Part shown: positions 5,771 to 10,698 of the stretch, in pieces
How the letters are laid out: every line of letters starts with the position of its first letter
Numbering within the stretch: the first letter of the stretch is position 1
Assembly: GCA_020630145.1 (NCBI GenBank)
Contig: JAHDBX010000027.1
Location: forward strand, 1-10,698
Length of the DNA: 10,698 bases
Direction of reading: 5' to 3'
Origin: Gammaproteobacteria bacterium
GTDB taxonomy: Bacteria; Pseudomonadota; Gammaproteobacteria; HTCC5015
The notes under the pieces: model-generated
The model's input: the letters and a program-made list of their open reading frames with translations, nothing else
The model's database searches: none
Told to the model about the DNA's origin: nothing
Made by a program: the position numbers and the translations under genes

Positions 5771-6556
5771 ATGCAACATAAAGTACTACTTGTCGTTTCA
5801 GACAAATTTAGTGAATTTGCCATGCGCAAAGACGTAATAACTCAATCAGAACTGTTTCACTTATTACGGTCTGAAGATGTTTTACTACCGCACCATGCTA
5901 AAACAAGACTTGTACCAGGCCAGGGCTTCAGTGATGACAATGTTGATGAAATCATTAATGCGATAGAAACCTCACTTAATGGTAAATATTTTGATGCCAG
6001 CTTATGGCTGTCCTTACCTCGTCGCGCAAGCAAAGCATTAACGCACAAGCATAATAGTGAAAACATTTTAATCAGTGACCCAATTAAGATTTGCGAAGAC
6101 AACTATGAAATGCAAGTTTTAGTTGATGAAAACTGCGAATTAATGGGCGATCACCAAACAGGGCAACATTTACAAGGCATGCTACTACTCGAAGCTGCTA
6201 GACAAGCCTCTGTTGCTGTTATGGAAAAGTATTTTTTAAATGGCAATGAAAACAAATTATATTTCGTTTTTAATGAAATGAATGTTAACTACAACCGCTT
6301 TGCATTTCCTTTAGCATGCGACCTTAGTTTCGCTATAAAAGAGAAAGATGTAAGCAAACCTAAAAGACAAGACTTTTCAGTTGAAGTCAGTGCCATGCAA
6401 TGTGGCGTGTCTTCCGCCTCATTTACTTTTGGCTTCACTATGATGGAAGACACTCGTGTTTCAAACATGGAAAACAGGTTAGCCAAGCAAGCATTGAACG
6501 ATTTTATGGAGAAACTTAACAGTGAAGTTATTTATGCCGAAGCTGCCAATGCATAA
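5771..6556 (+). CDS. AfsA-like A-factor biosynthesis hotdog-domain protein
   Basis: A 261-residue soluble protein. In Streptomyces, AfsA-family proteins (AfsA, ScbA, BarX) start gamma-butyrolactone synthesis by transferring a beta-ketoacyl group to dihydroxyacetone phosphate. Seen here: THKHNSENILISD (91-103), like the start of an AfsA repeat, and GDHQTGQHLQGMLLLEAARQA (126-146) with D127, H128, E141 and R144-Q145 in the hotdog helix pattern, then FNEMNVNYNRFAFP (167-180) and closing beta strands to about 225. Only one AfsA repeat is evident; the first 85 or so residues look unrelated to the usual first hotdog. I chose ATG 5771, not the in-frame ATG at 5699, because GAGAAG precedes it and the upstream codons overlap dyads. 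It overlaps the phosphatase gene by 8 bases. The family call is from recalled motifs; the product is unknown, and another thioester-using hotdog role is possible. Confidence 0.75.
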   Translation: MQHKVLLVVSDKFSEFAMRKDVITQSELFHLLRSEDVLLPHHAKTRLVPGQGFSDDNVDEIINAIETSLNGKYFDASLWLSLPRRASKALTHKHNSENILISDPIKICEDNYEMQVLVDENCELMGDHQTGQHLQGMLLLEAARQASVAVMEKYFLNGNENKLYFVFNEMNVNYNRFAFPLACDLSFAIKEKDVSKPKRQDFSVEVSAMQCGVSSASFTFGFTMMEDTRVSNMENRLAKQALNDFMEKLNSEVIYAEAANA

Positions 6557-7223
6557 AACAGGAAATAAGGCTTATGCATTTTTTGATGTAGACGATACAC
6601 TTATTTCAAATAAGAGTATGTTTAGTTTTATGGATTTATATTTTTCACATTATCCAAACACTACATTACAAGAAGAATTTAATGATGAGATACAACGTTT
6701 AATTAAAGAGAATACACCTTGGGAGATTGCGAATAAAATCTATTATTCTTATTTCAAACACTTTACGATATCTCAAGTTAAAGAAGTATGTGCATTATGG
6801 TTTAAGAAATGTACTGTAAACAAACAACATTTCTACCATAAAAATGTAACTTCAGCACTTGCTAAGCACCAAAGTGCTGGTATTGAATGTGTATTTGTTT
6901 CAGGCTCTTTCATTGAATTATTAGAACCAATAGCACTTGATTTAGGTGTGAAAGATATACTAGCCATCAAGCTTGCTAAAAATGGTTCAAAATATACAGG
7001 CGAAATTATTCCGCCACAAACTATAGGCAAGGGTAAAGCTCAAGCAATACGAGACTTTATTACGGAAAATAACGCCAGTGCAGACGCAAGTTTTGCTTAT
7101 GGCGATGATATTTCTGATGTACCTATGCTTGAAATGGTTGGCAACCCTGTAGCTGTAAGCGGTGGTAGAAAGCTAGTTGAACATGCTCAACATGTAGGCT
7201 GGCAAGTTATTCAGCCAAACTAA
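6549..7223 (+). CDS. HAD-IB family phosphatase (SerB-like)
   Basis: A 224-residue predicted cytoplasmic phosphatase of haloacid dehalogenase subfamily IB. Motif I is FFDVDDTLI (nucleophile D13, acid/base D15), motif II is VFVSGSF (S118), motif III lysine is K161 or K163 in IGKGKAQAI, and motif IV is YGDDISDVPML (D186, D187, D190). A helical cap of about 90 residues lies between motifs I and II, as in SerB and related enzymes. I favour ATG 6549, giving an ATGCATAA overlap with the afsA-like stop; GTG 6522 (preceded by GGAG) and ATG 6534 are alternatives. Tight coupling to an AfsA-like gene suggests it removes the phosphate left from dihydroxyacetone phosphate in a butenolide or related intermediate. 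That is inference; it could act on another small phosphate ester. The motifs rule out a degenerate enzyme. Confidence 0.85.
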   Translation: MHKTGNKAYAFFDVDDTLISNKSMFSFMDLYFSHYPNTTLQEEFNDEIQRLIKENTPWEIANKIYYSYFKHFTISQVKEVCALWFKKCTVNKQHFYHKNVTSALAKHQSAGIECVFVSGSFIELLEPIALDLGVKDILAIKLAKNGSKYTGEIIPPQTIGKGKAQAIRDFITENNASADASFAYGDDISDVPMLEMVGNPVAVSGGRKLVEHAQHVGWQVIQPN

Positions 7224-7251
7224 AAAAAGGGCGCTCAATGCGCCCTTTTTT
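7222..7251. terminator. Bidirectional rho-independent terminator
   Basis: A GGGCGC/GCGCCC stem (7229-7234 and 7240-7245) with a 5-base loop TCAAT is flanked by A7 on the left and T6 on the right. It therefore terminates both the plus-strand afsA-phosphatase operon and the minus-strand operon ending in the GGDEF-EAL gene. It overlaps both stop codons: plus TAA at 7221-7223, minus TAA at 7250-7252. Confidence 0.93.
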
Positions 7252-9355
7252 ATTTCGCCAAACGCAGCATTTTATTATTACGCCGTTTAATTTCTACTAG
7301 CAACTCTTCTTTTGTTAAGGGCTTACTAAACAAGAATCCTTGAATCAAATCACACTTATGTACGCTTAAATAATCTAGTTGAGCTTTATTTTCAACACCT
7401 TCAGCAATAACTTGCATATCTAAGCTATGCGCCATCTTAATCATTGTTTCGGTAAGCTTAGCGTTATTTTTATTGTCTTCAATTTGGCTAATAAAACTGC
7501 GATCTATCTTCAATGTATTAAATGGGTACTTTTGCAGATACGCTAGCGAGGAATAACCTGTACCAAAATCATCTATCGATAAATGCAGACCCATTTTGCA
7601 TAGCGCCTGTAAATTATTATTGGTCTCTTCCATATCATTCATTAACACGCTTTCTGTTATTTCTAACTCCATTAAATGAGGCTTAATTTGGTGCTGTGTT
7701 AACTGCTGTGCCACAAAATCAGAAAAACCTGCTACCTGTAGCTGTTTAGGTGAAATATTAATAGCTACCTTCATTGAAGCATCAACATTTTCATGTATTG
7801 CTTTAATATCTTTACATGCTGTTTTAACGATCCATTCACCCACATTTTTTATTAAGCCAGAGCTTTCTGCTATAGAAATAAATTTGTCTGGCATGATGTA
7901 GCTATTATCTTTTTGCCGCCAACGCAACAGAGCTTCACAGGCAACGATATTTTTTGATACGGGTTCAATAATAGGTTGATAAAGCAATTCCAATTCATCA
8001 CGATATTCAATATCACGCAGTGCGCGCTCAATAAACAAACGCTGCTTAAGCTTGGCATTAATTTCGTCGGTAAAAAATTGATATTGATTTCGACCCAATT
8101 CTTTAGCCTTGTACATAGCTAAATCAGCATTACGCAATAATACTTGGTGGTCTTGACCATTTTCAGGGCACTGTGCAATACCAATGCTCGCCGTAACAAA
8201 ATGATCAGCGCCATCAATAACAAATGGCTTGGAGAATTCTTTAATAATTCGGTCAGCAACTTCTTTTACTACCAAGTTATTTTCTATGTTAGGCAAGATA
8301 ACAACAAACTCATCCCCCCCCATTCTTGCAAGCGTATCACTTTTGCGTGAGCATATAGCTAAGCGTGCAACAGCTTCTTTTAATAAGTTATCGCCGACAC
8401 TATGCCCCAAGGTATCATTAACATTTTTAAATTGATCTAAGTCTATACAGAGCAACGCGGCTGACTGATGGTTGCGCAGACTTGTTTCTATTGCTAACTC
8501 CATCCTGTCGATCATTAAAACGCGGTTTGCCAATCCGGTTAAATCATCATAATGCGCTTGGCGACGTAATTGTTCTTCATAAGAGCGTCTTGCTGTTACA
8601 TCTTCTTGTATAGCAATGTAATGTGTAACATTATTATTGTCATCTTTTAATGGTGAAACATTTATGTATTCCCAAAACAGTTGACCACTTTTATGCAGAC
8701 TACATAGTTCACCACTCCATTCCTCACCACGCTTAACCGTTTCCCATAGATGATGTAATGAGTCGCTCGATGCATCATGCAATATAGTAAAACCTAAACT
8801 ATTACCTACCGCCTCTACATTACTGTAGCCGGTTGTTTCCTCAAATTTAGGGTTCACGTATTCGATGATGCCATTAGGATTACTAATAACAACTGATACC
8901 GGGCTTTGCTCTACTGCTAAGGATAAGATGCTCACTTTTTCTTCAGCGTGCCGCCTTTCTGAACGCACTGTGGATTCACGCATTTCACGTTCTATCGCTG
9001 GCACCAATCGAGCTAAGCTGGCTTTGTTTAAAAAGTCATGTGCGCCTTGTTTAAGCAAGTACACAACATCTTCTGCCTCGACTACTCCAGAGACAATAAT
9101 AAAAGGAATATCAATTTGGTTTTGGTAATAAACATGTAGCGCTTGCTCAGCACTAAACTCAGGCATTTTATAATCGCAGATAACAACATCCCATGTTCGA
9201 TTAACAAGGGACTCCTGCATACGTTGTTCAGTTTCAACGCGCTGAAAAGAAACTTTATAACCAAAGCGTTTCAATTCAGCGAGCGTTAATTCAACATCAT
9301 CTATCGAGTCTTCGACAAATAATATGTTCAGTGATTTTTCTTCCATTACCGTCAC
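7250..9355 (-). CDS. REC-PAS-GGDEF-EAL cyclic di-GMP protein
   Basis: A 701-residue cytoplasmic protein that may make and degrade c-di-GMP. Order: receiver (about 9-125; E15-D16, phospho-acceptor D61 in VICDYKMP, S89, K111), PAS with PAC (about 141-258), GGDEF (about 265-430; intact GGDEF 346-350 with an RxxD inhibitory site at 337-340), EAL (about 440-690; EALLRW with E473, N533, E565, DDFGTGYSS with D595-D596, K616, E652, and Q672 in IQGFLFSKP). Both active sites look complete, so it may be bifunctional, with EAL stimulated or GGDEF restrained by product. Numbering is from GTG 9355; ATG 9346 (three residues shorter) is an equally good start, and neither has a strong ribosome site. It is the last gene of the minus-strand operon, 21 bases after the 94-residue protein. 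Its receiver needs a kinase; the nearby one is a candidate but unproven. Confidence 0.95.
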   Translation of the reverse strand: MTVMEEKSLNILFVEDSIDDVELTLAELKRFGYKVSFQRVETEQRMQESLVNRTWDVVICDYKMPEFSAEQALHVYYQNQIDIPFIIVSGVVEAEDVVYLLKQGAHDFLNKASLARLVPAIEREMRESTVRSERRHAEEKVSILSLAVEQSPVSVVISNPNGIIEYVNPKFEETTGYSNVEAVGNSLGFTILHDASSDSLHHLWETVKRGEEWSGELCSLHKSGQLFWEYINVSPLKDDNNNVTHYIAIQEDVTARRSYEEQLRRQAHYDDLTGLANRVLMIDRMELAIETSLRNHQSAALLCIDLDQFKNVNDTLGHSVGDNLLKEAVARLAICSRKSDTLARMGGDEFVVILPNIENNLVVKEVADRIIKEFSKPFVIDGADHFVTASIGIAQCPENGQDHQVLLRNADLAMYKAKELGRNQYQFFTDEINAKLKQRLFIERALRDIEYRDELELLYQPIIEPVSKNIVACEALLRWRQKDNSYIMPDKFISIAESSGLIKNVGEWIVKTACKDIKAIHENVDASMKVAINISPKQLQVAGFSDFVAQQLTQHQIKPHLMELEITESVLMNDMEETNNNLQALCKMGLHLSIDDFGTGYSSLAYLQKYPFNTLKIDRSFISQIEDNKNNAKLTETMIKMAHSLDMQVIAEGVENKAQLDYLSVHKCDLIQGFLFSKPLTKEELLVEIKRRNNKMLRLAK

Positions 9356-9376
9356 TAACTATGACTACCTAGGCAC

Positions 9377-9661
9377 TTAGTCTTCGAGCCAGTTTTCAAG
9401 TGCAGCTATTATCTTACGAGCTTGATCAGCACTAGAAATATTAAACTTTGATTTAGGCAAGTATTGCCCATTACGCTTTTGATAACGGCGAATTGAATAT
9501 TTATCTGGGCCATATTCTTCAGTTGTGCGATTTAGGTCTTGGTAACGGAATAGTAGTGTAGACCACGCACCTTTCGTTAGCACAACCTTATCAAGCTCCT
9601 TAACTGTGATAGTGCCTGCTTCTTCATATTCGATGGTTAATTCTTCAACCGTTTCAGCCAT
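9377..9661 (-). CDS. Conserved-looking small protein of unknown function
   Basis: A 94-residue soluble protein, rather acidic at the N-terminus and rich in charged and aromatic residues in the middle. I do not recognise it with confidence. It looks like a small beta-sheet domain (VVLTKGAWSTLLFRYQDL, then DKYSIRRYQKRNGQYLP) followed by one helix (SADQARKIIAALENWL). The strand-strand-helix pattern and the RRYQKRNGQYLPKSKFNIS segment faintly recall PC4/p15-type single-stranded DNA-binding proteins, but this is only an impression. AAGG overlapping the cysQ stop gives a good ribosome site. It starts 6 bases after cysQ and ends 21 bases before the GGDEF-EAL gene, so it is co-transcribed with both. 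No signal peptide or membrane helix is seen. Confidence 0.8.
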   Translation of the reverse strand: MAETVEELTIEYEEAGTITVKELDKVVLTKGAWSTLLFRYQDLNRTTEEYGPDKYSIRRYQKRNGQYLPKSKFNISSADQARKIIAALENWLED

Positions 9662-9667
9662 ATATAT

Positions 9668-10501
9668 TTACCTTATTTGTATGTTATCTAGATATTGCGC
9701 CCAAATATCCAAGGATGTTTGCTTGCACACTATAAATTCTGGGTTTAACAATGAGTCTTTTTGGTTATATTCTAGTCGTTTTAGTGATAAATCGACAATA
9801 CATGCCCCAGCTTCCTCAAGTATACATTGTGCCGCAGCAGTATCCCATTCGCAGGTTGGACCAAAGCGAATATACAAGTCTGCACTCCCCTCAGCAATCA
9901 TACAACTTTTTAAGGAACTGCCCATAGACTGTAGCTGATAAACAGGCACATTTTTCAGATATTCATGAAAACGCTGAGATTGATGAGAGCGGCTACCAAA
10001 GATAATAGGCTCCTTTGGCATATCTCGGCAAGCGATAAGCCTAATACTGCCATCAGCATCCTCCCTATAGGCCTTAGAGCCACGCGTAGCATAGTGTGTC
10101 ACTTTTGTAACTGGTGCATAAATAACGCCTAAAATGGCCTCTCCATCATGAATAAGCGCAATATTGACGCTAAATTCATCATTACGTTTTACAAATTCTC
10201 TGGTTCCATCAAGAGGGTCTACCAACCAATACGTTTGCCAGCTTCGGCGTTCCTCCGGGCTAATCTTCAATGACTCTTCTGATAAAACAGGAAAATGTAT
10301 ATCAAGCTCAGATAAGCGCTCATGAATCAGGTTATGTGCACAAATATCAGCCTCCGTTACAGGTGAGTCATCTTCTTTATCAATGACCTCGAAGGATGTA
10401 CGCTCATAGACATCCATAATAACCTCACCAGCATCTTTAGCTATGCTGATAATATGTGGCAACAAACGCGTTAAGTCTGTATTTTTGCCGAAATTATCCA
10501 T
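9668..10501 (-). CDS. cysQ: 3'(2'),5'-bisphosphate nucleotidase CysQ
   Basis: A 277-residue Mg-dependent, typically lithium-sensitive phosphatase that removes the 3' phosphate from adenosine 3',5'-bisphosphate (pAp) made during sulfate assimilation and acyl-carrier-protein turnover. Metal and substrate motifs of the inositol monophosphatase superfamily are all visible: DSPVTEAD (45-52), SEES with E75, WLVDPLDGTREF (92-103; D95, D98, G99, T100) and CEWDTAAA with W219-D220. A long insert is absent, and the length fits CysQ better than SuhB. ATG 10501 overlaps the nudE stop by 8 bases, and nudE-cysQ is a known gammaproteobacterial pairing. A membrane-peripheral location is reported for E. coli CysQ; nothing in this sequence shows it. 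Confidence 0.95.
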   Translation of the reverse strand: MDNFGKNTDLTRLLPHIISIAKDAGEVIMDVYERTSFEVIDKEDDSPVTEADICAHNLIHERLSELDIHFPVLSEESLKISPEERRSWQTYWLVDPLDGTREFVKRNDEFSVNIALIHDGEAILGVIYAPVTKVTHYATRGSKAYREDADGSIRLIACRDMPKEPIIFGSRSHQSQRFHEYLKNVPVYQLQSMGSSLKSCMIAEGSADLYIRFGPTCEWDTAAAQCILEEAGACIVDLSLKRLEYNQKDSLLNPEFIVCKQTSLDIWAQYLDNIQIR

Positions 10502-10698
10502 GCAATTTCTCTTTAACCATATATAAGGCCGCTAAACTTCTTGCTTCAGTAAAATCATCACGCTCAGCCAAAGCCGTCAGATTCTTAAGCGGCCATGGCA
10601 CGACCTCCAATTCTTCAGGTTCATCACCCTGCAAGCGCTCATCATATAAGTCTTGCCCCAATATCGCTTTGGTGCGCCATAAAGCCCACTGCCCAGTT
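10494..10698 (-). CDS. nudE: ADP compounds hydrolase NudE, C-terminal part
   Basis: The last 67 residues of a Nudix hydrolase cut off by the window edge. The tail QDLYDERLQGDEPEELEVV, then WPL, then DDFTEARSLAALYMVKEKL matches the NudE C-terminus (E. coli has QDLYPERLEGDEPE and NEARNVSALFLV). NudE hydrolyses ADP-ribose, NADH and diadenosine polyphosphates; the catalytic Nudix box lies outside the window. The stop TAA (10494-10496) sits inside the cysQ start as ATGGATAA. The first 12 or so visible residues (TGQWALWRTKAI) are less like the family than the rest, which may be simple divergence or a sequence problem at the edge. Confidence 0.88.
   Translation of the reverse strand, partial: TGQWALWRTKAILGQDLYDERLQGDEPEELEVVPWPLKNLTALAERDDFTEARSLAALYMVKEKLHG

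Noticed and set aside
5578..5829. Minus-strand 83-codon open frame across the intergenic region and the start of the afsA-like gene
   Set aside because: No ribosome site, no recognisable domain, and it runs antisense across the dyads and the afsA-like start. It is a chance frame in AT-rich DNA.
5771..6556. FabZ/FabA-type dehydratase as an alternative call for the hotdog protein
   Set aside because: The spacing and the EAARQA helix after HLQGM fit the AfsA pattern better than the FabZ HFPxxPxxPG motif, which is absent.
8144..9128. Several plus-strand open frames inside the GGDEF-EAL gene
   Set aside because: They are antisense to conserved GGDEF and PAS motifs, with no ribosome sites or domains of their own.
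10660..10698. Frameshift in nudE near the window edge, because the first visible residues fit the family poorly
   Set aside because: The good frame stays open to the edge, and TKAILGQDLY still aligns with family members at the L-x-Q/R-DLY segment. Too little sequence to claim a lesion.

Overview
The window looks like a moderately AT-rich gammaproteobacterial chromosome, probably from a free-living and possibly marine species. The basis is the nudE-cysQ pair typical of Gammaproteobacteria, an AmpG-type muropeptide permease, and several membrane and c-di-GMP signalling proteins. The genus cannot be told from the sequence. Genes are tightly packed. I see no rRNA, tRNA, CRISPR array, insertion sequence or phage gene.

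Layout. (1) 2-1899, plus strand: an ampG-like permease whose 5' end lies before the window, then a small Rieske [2Fe-2S] protein. (2) 1892-5329, minus strand, transcribed right to left: two tandem paralogous periplasmic solute-binding proteins, a membrane histidine kinase and a stand-alone receiver protein, with overlaps or gaps of at most 9 bases. (3) 5330-5770: the only long non-coding stretch, lying between divergent operons and rich in inverted repeats. (4) 5771-7223, plus strand: an AfsA-like (A-factor biosynthesis hotdog) protein and a HAD-IB phosphatase overlapping by 8 bases, closed by a clear bidirectional hairpin terminator. (5) 7250-10698, minus strand: the 3' end of nudE, then cysQ, a 94-residue protein of unknown function, and a REC-PAS-GGDEF-EAL protein, in apparent operon order.

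The most interesting part is the centre. AfsA-family enzymes in Streptomyces start gamma-butyrolactone/butenolide signal synthesis by joining a beta-ketoacyl thioester to dihydroxyacetone phosphate, and the product must later be dephosphorylated. Here an AfsA-like gene is translationally linked to a HAD phosphatase. It also faces, across a dyad-rich shared regulatory region, an operon of two orphan periplasmic binding proteins, a transmembrane kinase and a receiver. A working hypothesis is a small-molecule synthesis module beside a periplasmic sensing module, loosely like LuxP/LuxQ in layout. That link is inference from gene order only: no butenolide reductase and no TetR-type butyrolactone receptor is visible here.

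The flanking genes are mostly housekeeping: cell-wall recycling (ampG), nucleotide clean-up (nudE, cysQ) and c-di-GMP turnover.
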